Shown: in pieces, positions 53,919 to 63,870 of the stretch
Layout of the letters: the number at the start of each line of letters is the position of its first letter
Numbering within the stretch: the stretch's first letter is position 1
DNA from: Promethearchaeota archaeon
GTDB lineage: Archaea > Asgardarchaeota > Lokiarchaeia > Sigyniarchaeales > SOKP01
Assembly (NCBI GenBank): GCA_030606485.1
Contig: JAUWGH010000008.1
Location: 1-64,000, forward strand
Direction of reading: 5' to 3'
DNA length: 64,000 bases
Translations under genes and position numbers: made by a program
Notes under the pieces: generated by a model
What the model was told of the DNA's origin: nothing
The model's input: the letters and a program-made list of their open reading frames with translations, nothing else
Databases searched by the model: none

Positions 53919-54671
53919 CTATTCCTCAAATTCATCTTGAATTATAATTTTTTCAGAAGTTAATTGTCGTTCCTTACCTTTATTCTTTATGAGTATAGAT
54001 TCTTTTTCTTTCTCTTTCTCTTTTTCGGGGGTTACAATATCCCAAATGACAGAAATTATTAATAAAGTGCCAAGAATCCCTATTATTAGATAGAGAAATA
54101 TATTATTCTCTGATAAGAAAATATTAACATAACCAATAAATGGAACGCGACCAATAACAACTCCAAGTATCTTATCTTCTGGGACTGGATATTTATAATC
54201 AACTTGAAAATATCCATCAGGCGGGTCAATATTTGTATTTGTAGCATCATTATCTCCCTTAGTATAAAACATCCATTTTCCCGTAGAATCATCAAACCAT
54301 TTATTTACTATCCTATGAACTATTGGTTCATCTGGAACTTGACCATTTGGCCATCCATCCCATACCCCATGTGCATCATACACAATTATATCACCTTCTT
54401 TTCCCGTGATTGTTCCATTTACGATGTCTATGGGATTTTTTCCTTGCAAGATCAATAAATCGCCTCGATAAATTGCTGGATTCATGGAATCAGATACTAC
54501 TACTACAATTGGATGTTGAGTTTGAAGAATTGCTTGCATTAATAAAGTTATAATAAAAGGGCTTCCAAATCCAATTGCGATAATAAGAATTCCAATTGTT
54601 ATTTTTTTAGATAACTTTTTTTTCTTCAATTCTCCGTTTTCAGAGATGGAAGTTTTTTTATTATTTTCCAT
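53919..54671 (-). CDS. Signal peptidase I, ER/archaeal type
   Basis: 250 residues. A basic N-terminus and one membrane helix (about 22-48) are followed by the catalytic domain: S62 in SDSMNP, H119 in PIVHR (His in place of bacterial Lys, as in eukaryotic SEC11) and Asp140/Asp142 in KGDND. A second membrane helix (about 188-212) and a charged tail close it. It removes signal peptides of secreted proteins, for example of the protein at 1355-1873. Confidence 0.9.
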   Translation of the reverse strand: MENNKKTSISENGELKKKKLSKKITIGILIIAIGFGSPFIITLLMQAILQTQHPIVVVVSDSMNPAIYRGDLLILQGKNPIDIVNGTITGKEGDIIVYDAHGVWDGWPNGQVPDEPIVHRIVNKWFDDSTGKWMFYTKGDNDATNTNIDPPDGYFQVDYKYPVPEDKILGVVIGRVPFIGYVNIFLSENNIFLYLIIGILGTLLIISVIWDIVTPEKEKEKEKESILIKNKGKERQLTSEKIIIQDEFEE

Positions 54672-54763
54672 AATCTCAACAATTATTTCATTCTAAATAT
54701 ACTATAAATTTCTGGGATTTAAAGGATAACTTATGCAATTTTAATTTATCATAATAATTAGAA

Positions 54764-55939
54764 TTATTTCAATTTTATCTTATTCTTAGTTTTTTGAAAT
54801 TTATTTTTCTTTTTGATAATTATTAAAAAAACTCCTATTCCAACAATTAATACAAAAAAAATAACATAATATATAATATCTAAATTGATATTTCCATTAA
54901 TATCTTTCCATGGATAATTTCCTGAGTCATTTTCATATTCGGGGCTGTTTAAATAATGATTATAGATAAATTTTTCAACTGTTTTTCCTGTTATTTCAAG
55001 ACTTTCTTGTGAAATATGACTGATATTATCCGATGTTGTATGATGATAAGGCCAGAAACTTGATGGACTCCAAAAGTTGATAATTAAATCAGCGACTGGT
55101 ATTTCAAGTTCTTTAAAAGGTAAATGATCATCAGTTATTGCGCTAGATACCGGATTGGAAGGGAATGCATCTAAATATCCTAAAGATCTCCCAATTTCAA
55201 ATAATTCACCAAGTAATAGCATATTCGAATTCAATTCATTAATAAATTCTAAATTTGTTCCACCAACCATATCTAACAAAATCATTGCTTCAATTGATTG
55301 GGTTTCAGGATTATAATAATTAGTAATATTTTCAACAAGTCTTTTTGAGCCTTCACACCAATCCCAACCAGACATGGCTCCATTACCTTGGTCTTCAGCG
55401 TCAAATAACAAAATCCATATTGAACAATTTAGGGATTCTCTTTTTTCATAGAAGATTCTAATCAATTCCAAGAGTGTAGCAACTCCACTTGCTCCATCAT
55501 TTGCTCCCGGACATGGTTCATTTCTTTTATTTACTGTAGGATCTTTTTCAGAGATTGCTCTACTATCATAATGAGCCCCGAGAATTATTATGCGAGGGTT
55601 ATTGGGATTAATAGTTATAAGAAAATTCCGACAATTTATTGTATTTACACTAAAATTATGTTGAAAAATTGGAAGCGTGGGTGAAATAGCAGTCATATGT
55701 TCAATAAAATAATCTCCACAATTTTTGCTAGATTCAGTTCCTGGAATTCGAAATCCAAAATTAAGTTGGGTTTCAATTATATTATATGCATTTGTAGAAT
55801 TAAATTGAAAATAATTGTTGTTATTAAAAAAATAAATAGTTGTGGCTTGTGATTTTCCAATTTGGAGCAAAAAAAAAGAAGTTAGAATAGTTGAGAAACT
55901 TAAAAACCATATTAAATAGGTATGTTTATCATATGACAT
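54764..55939 (-). CDS. M28-family metalloenzyme, glutaminyl-cyclase-like, membrane-anchored
   Basis: About 391 residues. Numbers count from an ATG at 55975, which is also possible but would overlap the cobalamin gene; I prefer the ATG at 55939. One N-terminal membrane helix, an outside domain, then a C-terminal helix (about 368-392). Zinc sites: H135 and D137 in GAHYDSR, D160 in GANDGASG, E194-D195 in FDAEDQG. SSAITDDHLPFKELEIPV and a final H in WPYHHTTSD recall glutaminyl-peptide cyclotransferase more than plain aminopeptidases. It may cyclise N-terminal Gln or trim peptides outside the cell. Confidence 0.75.
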   Translation of the reverse strand: MSYDKHTYLIWFLSFSTILTSFFLLQIGKSQATTIYFFNNNNYFQFNSTNAYNIIETQLNFGFRIPGTESSKNCGDYFIEHMTAISPTLPIFQHNFSVNTINCRNFLITINPNNPRIIILGAHYDSRAISEKDPTVNKRNEPCPGANDGASGVATLLELIRIFYEKRESLNCSIWILLFDAEDQGNGAMSGWDWCEGSKRLVENITNYYNPETQSIEAMILLDMVGGTNLEFINELNSNMLLLGELFEIGRSLGYLDAFPSNPVSSAITDDHLPFKELEIPVADLIINFWSPSSFWPYHHTTSDNISHISQESLEITGKTVEKFIYNHYLNSPEYENDSGNYPWKDINGNINLDIIYYVIFFVLIVGIGVFLIIIKKKNKFQKTKNKIKLK

Positions 55940-55958
55940 TTTGTTATTTTTTATATTC

Positions 55959-56474
55959 TTAATATTCAATACCAAGGCGGGCTTGTATACCCTTAGTTGA
56001 GAAGTAATGTTTTATCATCTTCATTTCAGTAATAAGATCTGCTCTTTCCTTTATTTTGGGATGTATTTTTTGCCCACCGGTTAAAATTAATTCAACTTTT
56101 TCAGGTTTTTTTTCAATTAAATTCATTACGTCATCAATCTTGATTATATGCATTTCAAGAGCAACTCCAATTTCATCAAGTATCACGAGATCATATTTAT
56201 CACTCATAATAATTTCTTCTGCGTATTTTAGGGCTTTTTTACCTTCTTCGATATCAATTTTCTCTGGTTCCATTATTAAATCAATTCTTCCAAACTGGTG
56301 TATTTCAAAATTTTCAATTTCTTTGATAGCGTTTAATTCGCCATATTTCGTATTACCTTTCATAAATTGAATCATATTTACCTTAAATCCATGTCCTGAA
56401 GCACGTAAGCCAAGACCAAGCGCAGCAGTTGTTTTTCCTTTCCCTCTACCAAAATATAATTGAATTAAACCCAA
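55959..56474 (-). CDS. cobA: Cob(I)yrinic acid a,c-diamide adenosyltransferase (CobA/BtuR type)
   Basis: 171 residues, the family length. The nucleotide loop is GRGKGKTT at residues 9-16; further signs are IQFMKGN, YDLVILDEIGVALEM and LILTGGQKIHPKIKERADLITEM. The enzyme adds the adenosyl group from ATP to cob(I)yrinic acid in adenosylcobalamin synthesis or salvage. Its product could serve methylmalonyl-CoA mutase or adenosyl-dependent radical enzymes. The stop lies close to the M28 gene start. Confidence 0.9.
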   Translation of the reverse strand: MGLIQLYFGRGKGKTTAALGLGLRASGHGFKVNMIQFMKGNTKYGELNAIKEIENFEIHQFGRIDLIMEPEKIDIEEGKKALKYAEEIIMSDKYDLVILDEIGVALEMHIIKIDDVMNLIEKKPEKVELILTGGQKIHPKIKERADLITEMKMIKHYFSTKGIQARLGIEY

Positions 56475-57332
56475 TTTTAACCTTTTTTGAATAATTATCG
56501 ACTCCTTTTTTTAATAATTAGAATAAATGCAAGTTATAATAATGCAAAATTATCTGTACTTTAAAAATTTTCAATGAAATTATTAAAATTGTCTTATATT
56601 TCCAAATTAACTCTTTAAAAATTAAATAGAATTTTAAAAGAAATAGAAATAGGATTTTAATTTTTATATTTAAATAATATTAAAAATTTCAATAATAAAA
56701 ATCCGGAATGTAAGAAAGGATTGGAATGCAAGAGGAAAAAGGAATTATAAATTAATAATCAATTACCATTCAATATTAGCGGAGGAATAAATTATGGCAA
56801 AAAATCCATTATTTCCAATGCATTCCAATTTTTTTTTATAAAATTTCTTACATTATATCTATATCCCAATCTATATTTAAACTTTTCTCCAAAAAATATG
56901 AACGTTTGAAATGATTAGAGAATAAATTGTAATTATATTTCAAAATTAATTGAATTAAAATATAGTGTTTTTATATAAATTCAAATAAATAAAAGTAAAA
57001 GAGAAAATAATCCATAATTCTTAAGAAAAATAAAATTTTCTTTTAAAATTTACAACGACAAAAATTGAAATTTTTTTGAATTTTAAATTTGTTTTTATTT
57101 TGATTCATAATTTTCGATTTTTCGAGAAAATGGGTTGGTTTATTAACGCATTATTAATCCTTATTATTTTTCATAATTTAGAGGAAAATAAATTTTATAT
57201 GATTTATGAAGAGAATTTAAATTATTTCTAGAGAAAAAAGCAAATATTTTAGTTTTTTCTGTTATAGATATCTAATTTTTGATTTAACATTAATTTGGAA
57301 ATTAAAATAAAAAAAAATTAATTTAATTTAAG
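56475..57332. other. Gene-poor region of about 860 bp with an inverted-repeat element
   Basis: The inverted-repeat unit at 56707-56854 is the only structured item seen. The rest is extremely AT-rich with no open frame of note. Confidence 0.5.
56707..56854. repeat. Short element bounded by two-block inverted repeats
   Basis: The left end holds AATGTAAGAAA (56707-56717) and ATTGGAATGCA (56720-56730). The right end holds TGCATTCCAAT (56819-56829) and TTTCTTACATT (56844-56854), each the exact reverse complement of a left block and in mirrored order. The interior carries GCGGAGGAATAAATT and then an ATG at 56794 opening a 15-codon frame. It could be a MITE-like remnant or the DNA of a long hairpin RNA. 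No target-site duplication is obvious. Confidence 0.5.
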
Positions 57333-57875
57333 TTATGATATCCACTTCTTCTCTGAAGTCTTTTTGATGAATTTTAGAGAATATGCAAAGATTAAAACCA
57401 AGATTGTGAATGTTATAAAGCCAATTAGATAATACCAACGTCCAGAATATCCAGCTACTTCTACATACAAGTACCAGAAAATCCAGAATATTACTGCTCC
57501 CAACATTACAAATATTATATCCCAAATACTATTTAGTATAGAATCACGGCGATTTTCAAATTTTTTACCTGCATACCAGAAAATTGTATTTTCAAATAGT
57601 TCCCAAACAAAGGCAAATAATAATGTTAGAAGAAATACAACCCACAATTCAAAAAGAGGGGGAAATCCATAATATTGATAGATAGAATAACCCAGAGAAA
57701 TAATCAACCACGCCATTACACCCATTGCAACATGACCAATTGAATATGAATCTAAAGGGGATACACCTACCTGAGAGATATCTTGTGCAACTGGAGGTGC
57801 GGTTAAATCAGCATAACAAAAAGGACACTTATTTAAATCTTCACCTATTTCCGCATCACAATGAGGACATTTCAT
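57333..57875 (-). CDS. Zinc-ribbon membrane protein, VanZ/DUF2585-like
   Basis: 180 residues. N-terminal zinc ribbon (CPHCDAEIGEDLNKCPFC), a short linker, then four membrane helices. Conserved-looking polar residues in the membrane part: SIGHVAMG, FAFVWELFENTIFW, and RRDSILNSIWDIIFVMLG. The WELFEN and NSxWDIxxxxxG pair is typical of VanZ-like/DUF2585 proteins, whose function is not known. Zinc ribbon plus membrane helices is a recurring Asgard design. Confidence 0.65.
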   Translation of the reverse strand: MKCPHCDAEIGEDLNKCPFCYADLTAPPVAQDISQVGVSPLDSYSIGHVAMGVMAWLIISLGYSIYQYYGFPPLFELWVVFLLTLLFAFVWELFENTIFWYAGKKFENRRDSILNSIWDIIFVMLGAVIFWIFWYLYVEVAGYSGRWYYLIGFITFTILVLIFAYSLKFIKKTSEKKWIS

Positions 57876-57953
57876 AATTTAGAACTCAAATATTTTTTAT
57901 TGATATATTACTTTATTACGGGATTATTTAATTTAAATCATTGTTATTCAGTT

Positions 57954-58823
57954 TCATTGGTTCCAACCTATTCCAAACATTGAAAAGATCATCAATATTC
58001 CCGTAAAAAACGCTAAACAAGCAAGTATTTTCCGTATTATATTACCCTTAACTCGAGAGGTTAAATATACTCCAATTTGAGCACCAACAATTCCTCCTAA
58101 TGTCCCAAAAATTGGCCATAACCATGAACTTGTGTAAGAGCCCAATAAGAGATGAACAATTAATCCAAAAAATGGACTCACAATATTACCTAATTCACCT
58201 GTAGCAGCAGCTTTTTTTGGTTCTAAATCGAGAAGTATCATTGAAGTGGTATCAACAGTGCCACCACCTAAACCTACAAGCCCCGATATTAATCCGCCAG
58301 AAAATGAACTAAAAGAGGCAAAAGCAAAACTTTCAATACGAATTTTTTTTCCCTTAATTGTAGTTGTTGATTTTAATGTATCATTTGAATTCTTGGGCAA
58401 TATATTTATAGATTCATTGTTTTTAGAGATATGCTGAGTACTTACTTCAATTTCCTTTCTCCTAAAGAGCAAGATACTCAAAATCATTATTACTGAGCCA
58501 CAAAGACCAGCTAAAATATTGTTAGTTACTACTAAAGTTATAAGGCCCCCGATTATCACCCCTGGAACATCCCAAATACTATATAATAACGCTAATCGAT
58601 AATCAACCAATTTTAATTTCATATACCTGATTGACGCGCTTATTACTGTCCCAGTCATAAAGAATAGTGAGATAACAATAGAATCTTTAACAGGAAATCC
58701 AAAAATAAATATAAAAGTAGGCATAATTAGAATGCCACCACCTAGACCCACCATTGAAGCGATAGTTCCTATACCGAGACCAAAAAAAATCGCAAGAAAA
58801 GCAAATTCGTCCCCAAGTGGCAT
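57954..58823 (-). CDS. TauE/SafE-family permease
   Basis: 289 residues, about eight membrane helices in two halves, each opening with a Gly-rich segment: SMVGLGGGILIMPTF and SGLVGLGGGTVDTTS. This repeat is the mark of the TauE/SafE family, which exports sulfite, sulfoacetate or similar anions. A central cytoplasmic loop (about 130-170) is polar. A second member lies at 59802-60611 on the other strand, separated by a methyltransferase gene. The substrate is unknown; sulfur compounds are plausible given the sulfide-assimilating genes elsewhere. Confidence 0.85.
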   Translation of the reverse strand: MPLGDEFAFLAIFFGLGIGTIASMVGLGGGILIMPTFIFIFGFPVKDSIVISLFFMTGTVISASIRYMKLKLVDYRLALLYSIWDVPGVIIGGLITLVVTNNILAGLCGSVIMILSILLFRRKEIEVSTQHISKNNESINILPKNSNDTLKSTTTIKGKKIRIESFAFASFSSFSGGLISGLVGLGGGTVDTTSMILLDLEPKKAAATGELGNIVSPFFGLIVHLLLGSYTSSWLWPIFGTLGGIVGAQIGVYLTSRVKGNIIRKILACLAFFTGILMIFSMFGIGWNQ

Positions 58824-58941
58824 TATAACTGAATAAATTACTCAGAGTTAAAGAATTTTTGGATAAATTATTACTTTTAATTAAAAATTTTTAAAAAAAA
58901 TTAATATATCATTTTTCTATATTAATTGAGAGGAAATTTTT

Positions 58942-59745
58942 TTGATAAATAATGTGAAATATAAAGAATTTTATGAAGAACATAAAAATTTTTCATTGAG
59001 AACATTATCAGAATATTATCTATCTCCAGGCATAAGATGTAAATTCGATTTACTTCTTAAAAATTTGGGATCAGAAAGGAAATTTACTAATGCTTTAGAA
59101 ATTGGATGTTCTGGCGATTCATTTCTTTATTTTTATGAAAAGATTATTCATAAATCATTTTTAGATATAGCTATAACTCCCTTAAAACAATATATTCCAA
59201 AAATTAGAAAATTGCAGAATAAGCCTGAACATAAAATGCATCCAATTTGCGTTGATATGGTTCAGCTGCCATATCAAGCAAATCAATTTGATTTAATTAT
59301 TGCTTTAGATGTGCTTGAACATATAAAAAATGATAAATTAGCTGTAAAAGAAATTAGTAGGGTTGTAAAATCCAAAGGAATTGTAGTAATTACCGTACCT
59401 CACCGAAAAAAGTATTATACTCAACAAGATAAAATTATTGGTCATTATCGTAGATATGAAATAAGGGAATTGAAAGGTATGTTTGAAGTTAATGGCTTTA
59501 AAGAAATTAGAACTTTTGGAATTTACGGGCAATTGATGAAAATTTCTGAAATTCAAGCAGTAAATCCAGATAAAGTTGAAAAAAATTTAATTAAATTACG
59601 AACAAAATATGGCGATAATCCAGTTTTCAGAAGTTTTTGGAAAAAATTCGTTAAATTTTGCTCTATCTTAATGAAATTAGATGCTACCCATCGATCAATT
59701 AGGAGTGCTATGAATATTGCGATGATTTTTCAAAAAAAGATGTAA
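58942..59745 (+). CDS. Class I SAM-dependent methyltransferase
   Basis: 267 residues. AdoMet-binding motif I is ALEIGCSGDSFL and the later motif is LIIALDVLEHIKNDKLAVKEISRVVKSKGIVVITVP, as in type 11 methyltransferases. The C-terminal 80 residues are basic. The substrate is unknown; related proteins methylate quinones, glycans or lipids. TTG start at 58942 after GAGAGG. The two TauE/SafE permease genes flank it. Confidence 0.8.
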   Translation: MINNVKYKEFYEEHKNFSLRTLSEYYLSPGIRCKFDLLLKNLGSERKFTNALEIGCSGDSFLYFYEKIIHKSFLDIAITPLKQYIPKIRKLQNKPEHKMHPICVDMVQLPYQANQFDLIIALDVLEHIKNDKLAVKEISRVVKSKGIVVITVPHRKKYYTQQDKIIGHYRRYEIRELKGMFEVNGFKEIRTFGIYGQLMKISEIQAVNPDKVEKNLIKLRTKYGDNPVFRSFWKKFVKFCSILMKLDATHRSIRSAMNIAMIFQKKM

Positions 59746-59801
59746 GTGTGTTTTTTTTTAAGATTAAGAAACCATAAAAGAAAAGAATCACTTAACGAGT
59801 C

Positions 59802-60611
59802 ATGGACTATTATTGGTATACTATTCTCTTACTCTTTTTAATTGGAATTCTAATAGGCACAATTGCAGTTTTATCAGGGATGGGCGGAGGTGTAATATCT
59901 GTCCCATTGATGACTATACTTTTTATGGTGAGTGAAGATATCGCCATAGGAACCTCAACGCTAATTATTCTTATTTCCTCAGGTTTTGGATTTATTTTAC
60001 TCAAGAGACAAAAGAGGATAAACATAAAATTATGTTTAATATGTTCAATATTCTCTATTATCGGAAGTTTAATCTCTACGATTTTATTTATCATATATCC
60101 AATAGATAATTATCTATTGAGGTTGATTTTTGCGTGTGTAATGATATATGTATCAATTAATTTAATATTCAGAAAAGATCCAGCAAATAAAAATAAAAAC
60201 TCAAATGAAAGTGAAAATACAAGCGAGAGTTTTTCCCTAGAGTTTAAAAATCATAAAAATTTTTTTAAAAAAGGGATACCCTTATTTATTTTGGCAGGAT
60301 TTCTTGCAAATTTATTGGGAATTGGAGGAGGAATTGTTAATACACCAACTTTACATTATATATTTCAATTTCCAATTTATTATGCAACTGCAAATTCAAC
60401 AGGAATTATCTTTTTTACTGCAATTTATAATGTAATAGTTAAATCAATGTTGGGAAAGGTTGATTTCATCATGGGAATTCTAATGGGGTCGGGAGGTCTA
60501 ATTGGTGCATATTTTGGTGCAAAAATATCTCAAAAAATATCTCGTAAAAACCTTACAATAATATTAGCAATTGTCCTTTTAATGGGCTCAATAAGAATGT
60601 TTTTTCCTTAG
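59802..60611 (+). CDS. TauE/SafE-family permease, second copy
   Basis: 269 residues with the same two-half layout as 57954-58823: SGMGGGVISVPLMTI in the first half and LGIGGGIVNTPTLHY in the second. A polar Asn/Ser/Lys/Glu linker sits between. It follows the methyltransferase by 56 bp. The two permeases are clearly diverged, so they are not a recent duplication. Confidence 0.85.
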   Translation: MDYYWYTILLLFLIGILIGTIAVLSGMGGGVISVPLMTILFMVSEDIAIGTSTLIILISSGFGFILLKRQKRINIKLCLICSIFSIIGSLISTILFIIYPIDNYLLRLIFACVMIYVSINLIFRKDPANKNKNSNESENTSESFSLEFKNHKNFFKKGIPLFILAGFLANLLGIGGGIVNTPTLHYIFQFPIYYATANSTGIIFFTAIYNVIVKSMLGKVDFIMGILMGSGGLIGAYFGAKISQKISRKNLTIILAIVLLMGSIRMFFP

Positions 60612-60693
60612 GAATAGAGTTTTCTATATGAATACCATAAAGTACTAATAATATCATAGTTTAATTTCTAATTAAATATAAAAAGTGATTTAA

Positions 60694-61524
60694 ATGTCCC
60701 GCAGGATTGATTTATTAAGACTTGATTACACTTTTTCGGTCATTGTTCCCCTTCTTATCGCAATTTTTATCAATAATTACCTAATTTGGAACCATATCGA
60801 TATTATCGTAGGATTTGTAATGTTCGCAATTACGGGTAATACTTGGAATGATGTAGTGGATATGAGAGATCCCAATGAAATAGAGACACTTGAAAGAGTT
60901 GAGGGGTATCATTGGAAGGAAATATTTACAATAGGTTTGGTTACATTTGTTATGGGCTTGACATTATTATTAAGGACATGTTTTGAAAAATGGGTCAATG
61001 GAATCCTTCTCATCGTAATAATCACCTTGGTTTTATTATACTGTGTAAAATATAAATCAGTTCCAATATTGAATCACATCTTACTCGGAGCTTCTCACAT
61101 CATATTACCATATTTTATGATAAAAATAGACCATATTGGAATTCCCTTAACCGAACCCCTTATGGGTGATTTTGAATGGTTTTTAATGTTTGCATTCTTT
61201 ACTTTCGCAATAACAGGTCAATTTGTTCATGAGGCAATAGATGGGGATAGTATTACCAGATTTTCTTTAAAAACTCAACAGAAAATAATATGGGTTTCAT
61301 CAATTCTTACACTTATAATAGCAGTCTGTACATTCATTGTTTATCCAATAATCTACTTTTTACCATTTATTCTTTTCCCAATCGGAACTATGTATACATT
61401 TAGACGCCCTACAAAATCCACAAGGGGTGTAAAAGATGTCGGGATATTAATGGGAAATTTCCTTCTTGTTTATTTCATTACCCTAATTATTATGCAAATG
61501 AATGGATTTGTTATTCTTCCCTAA
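60694..61524 (+). CDS. UbiA-family prenyltransferase
   Basis: 276 residues, about eight membrane helices. The first Asp-rich motif reads N52-D53-VV-D56-MR-D59 and a second acidic group lies in HEAIDGDSITRFS. UbiA enzymes attach prenyl chains to aromatic rings or to lipid precursors; in archaea the best-known member is digeranylgeranylglyceryl phosphate synthase. The second motif is less standard than DxxxD, so the substrate is left open. It follows the permease by about 80 bp on the same strand. Confidence 0.75.
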   Translation: MSRRIDLLRLDYTFSVIVPLLIAIFINNYLIWNHIDIIVGFVMFAITGNTWNDVVDMRDPNEIETLERVEGYHWKEIFTIGLVTFVMGLTLLLRTCFEKWVNGILLIVIITLVLLYCVKYKSVPILNHILLGASHIILPYFMIKIDHIGIPLTEPLMGDFEWFLMFAFFTFAITGQFVHEAIDGDSITRFSLKTQQKIIWVSSILTLIIAVCTFIVYPIIYFLPFILFPIGTMYTFRRPTKSTRGVKDVGILMGNFLLVYFITLIIMQMNGFVILP

Positions 61525-61688
61525 AATCTATTAACAAGACAAATTAAATCCATTAAAAATAATTTAATTAAATTTATTACCAGAAAAGTGGTATTTTCTA
61601 ACAAATGTTTAAATATTCGAATTTTCATCATATGAATTCGACAGAAATAAAGACATATAAGTTAAAATAAAATGGTGTAAATTATAAA

Positions 61689-62525
61689 TTAGAATTCAAT
61701 CATACCTGATTTTTTTAATAATATTAAACCATCTAAAGTCCATATTGGTCTCCACCAAGGAAAGTTCTGATAGAATATTCTAAGACCACCATCGTCTTGA
61801 AGACCATTAAACCAATTATCTGCTTCATTTTCGATAAACTTTTTATCCACAATATCGAGAGCATAATACCAATGTCGACCAAATAATGGATAACGTTCTT
61901 TATTATTTTCAAAAATACTCGGGAGTTGGGAGATAATATGTTGTAGCATCTTTTTCTCCTCTTTATTTTCTCCTAAGTATTTCAGATATTTAAAAAAAAT
62001 GGAATATTCATAAAATGTAAATTCTTCAGGAAGAGAGCTGTTTGAATAAAAATCTTTAACTTTTTTAAAAAATTCAGCGTCTTTTAACCCCCACTTTTTA
62101 AGAAAGCTTGATAAAGCAAATATTCTTAGCTCATCAGGACCACTCCACCATTCTTGAAATGGATAATTATACATATTTTTAGGAGGATATCTAATATATC
62201 CTTCTTCATTCTGTTCTTTAATAATCCAGTTAAATAATTGATTTGTGATTTCATTATCTATATATTCCAAGAGATCAAGAATATACATTGCAGTTTCAGC
62301 ACCAATCGCAGTACTATCTGGACATAATAAATCTGGTTCAATTCCATTACCAAAGCCTCCATCCAAATTCTGATATGCCACTAAAGCCTTAATCACGTCA
62401 TCTTTATTTCCGTTTTCAAAAAAAAATGAAAATAATTTTCTTTCAAGAAGTCTTCCATTTTTAAAAATGAACTCTTTTATCTTTTTAATCTGTTTTTCAT
62501 CAATAGTTCTCATAAAAAACACCAT
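61689..62525 (-). CDS. Alpha/alpha-toroid (prenyltransferase/squalene-cyclase repeat-like) protein
   Basis: 278 residues. Repeating helix pairs with QN/QDDGG turns: AYQNLDGGFGNGIEPDLLCPDST, KEQNEEGYIRYPP, and NGLQDDGGLRIFYQNFPWWRP. This is the pattern of the alpha/alpha-toroid fold shared by terpene cyclases and protein prenyltransferases. The DxDD acid motif of squalene-hopene cyclases is not present, so it is probably not such a cyclase. ATG at 62525, or at 62513 giving MRTIDEK. Confidence 0.65.
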   Translation of the reverse strand: MVFFMRTIDEKQIKKIKEFIFKNGRLLERKLFSFFFENGNKDDVIKALVAYQNLDGGFGNGIEPDLLCPDSTAIGAETAMYILDLLEYIDNEITNQLFNWIIKEQNEEGYIRYPPKNMYNYPFQEWWSGPDELRIFALSSFLKKWGLKDAEFFKKVKDFYSNSSLPEEFTFYEYSIFFKYLKYLGENKEEKKMLQHIISQLPSIFENNKERYPLFGRHWYYALDIVDKKFIENEADNWFNGLQDDGGLRIFYQNFPWWRPIWTLDGLILLKKSGMIEF

Positions 62526-62832
62526 ATCAAATATGTAAAAAAATTAAAAGGGACTAATTAATTATTAATTTTTATTTACAATTCCAATTAAGTTTTTTTA
62601 CTTTTTTTTCTTATTTTTATTATAAAAAATTGGTATTTTTTCTGAGTATTTTCAATCATTAAATTTAGATTTTCGATAAAAAAAGAGATTAAAAGTTTTG
62701 TTTTTTGATCACAATTTAACGAAAAAAGATATACCAAGATTAGTGATAAATAAACAGAAAAAAATACCATAAAAATGGTAATTAAATACAATAATCTTTT
62801 TTAAAAATAATTTTATAATTATTATCATCAAA
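62526..62832. other. Intergenic region, no gene supported
   Basis: About 300 bp of homopolymer-rich AT sequence between divergent genes. An open frame on the minus strand (62588-62791) is hydrophobic by composition only, and I do not count it. Confidence 0.5.
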
Positions 62833-63870
62833 ATGAACTCAGAATTCATTAAAATAGGCAAATTTCAGAAGACAATAAATAATAGCATTACTCAATGTTT
62901 GACATGTGAACATCGATGTAAAATATCTGATGGAAATGTAGGTATATGTAGAACAAGAAAAAATATCAATGGTGAAATTTTCACCACCGTATATGGAAAG
63001 ATTTCATCCCTTTCTTATAACCCAATTGAAAAGAAACCATTTTTCCATTTTCATCCGGGAACCACTGCAATAACTATTGGAACCTTTAGTTGCAACTTTG
63101 ATTGTTTTTGGTGTCAAAATTGGGATATTTCAAAACAAAATCCTGACAATTTTAATTCAAAAAATCTCTTTATTTCTCCTGAGGAATTAATTAAATTAGC
63201 AAAATCACGATTAAGTGAAGGCACTTCAATTTCCTTTAATGAACCAACGTTATTATTTGAGTATTCTTTAGAAGTCTTTAAATTGGCTAAAAAAGAAGGT
63301 CTCTATAATACATATGTTACTAATGGATACATGACCGAAAAGGTTCTTAGATCACTTGCTGAAAATGGTTTAGACGCATTAAATATCGATATTAAGGGAA
63401 ATCAGGAATTTGTTAAGAAATATTGTAAAGTTGATGTTGAGAAAGTGTGGAGAAATGCAAAGTTAGCAAAAGATTTAGGAATGCATATAGAAATTACAAC
63501 ATTAGTTATTCCAGGGATGAATTCTGACCATAACACCTTCAAAGAGATTGCTGAAAGAATAAACAGAGATTTAGGTAATGAAACTCCTTGGCATATAAAT
63601 CGGTTCCTTCCTGCTTATAAATCACTCGAATATGGGGCAAGTAAAAAAACCCCATTGAAAGTGCTCGAAAGTGCATATGAAATAGGAAAAAAAGTCGGAT
63701 TAAATTATGTTTATGTTGGAAATGTTCCTAGTCATAAATATGAAAATACTTATTGTCCAAATTGCGGGAAAATGGTCATTAAAAGATATATATTTGATAT
63801 AAATAAGTTAAATTTAACGAAAGATGGAAAATGTGCTAATTGTAATTATGATCTAAAAATTAAATTATGA
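62833..63870 (+). CDS. amrS: Radical SAM enzyme of the AmmeMemoRadiSam (AmrS)/PFL-activase-like group
   Basis: 345 residues. The AdoMet [4Fe-4S] site is C87-x3-C91-x2-C94 (SCNFDCFWCQNWDIS). The N-terminal Cys group C22, C25, C29 (QCLTCEHRC, then GICRTR at C39) is the usual AmrS opening. Further signs: SFNEPTLLFEYSLEV, ALNIDIKG and WHINRFLPAYKS. A C-terminal zinc ribbon (YCPNCG, CANCNYDL) adds about 45 residues. AmrS is normally encoded near Memo and AMMECR1 partners; neither is in the window. Its substrate is not known; RNA or protein modification has been proposed. Confidence 0.88.
   Translation: MNSEFIKIGKFQKTINNSITQCLTCEHRCKISDGNVGICRTRKNINGEIFTTVYGKISSLSYNPIEKKPFFHFHPGTTAITIGTFSCNFDCFWCQNWDISKQNPDNFNSKNLFISPEELIKLAKSRLSEGTSISFNEPTLLFEYSLEVFKLAKKEGLYNTYVTNGYMTEKVLRSLAENGLDALNIDIKGNQEFVKKYCKVDVEKVWRNAKLAKDLGMHIEITTLVIPGMNSDHNTFKEIAERINRDLGNETPWHINRFLPAYKSLEYGASKKTPLKVLESAYEIGKKVGLNYVYVGNVPSHKYENTYCPNCGKMVIKRYIFDINKLNLTKDGKCANCNYDLKIKL

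Noticed and set aside
56794-56841. 15-codon frame after a strong GGAGG
   Set aside because: Too short to support as a gene; part of the right inverted repeat encodes its end. Kept only as a note in the repeat element.
62588-62791. Hydrophobic 67-codon frame on the minus strand
   Set aside because: Composition follows the AT-rich homopolymers of the gap; no promoter or Shine-Dalgarno support.
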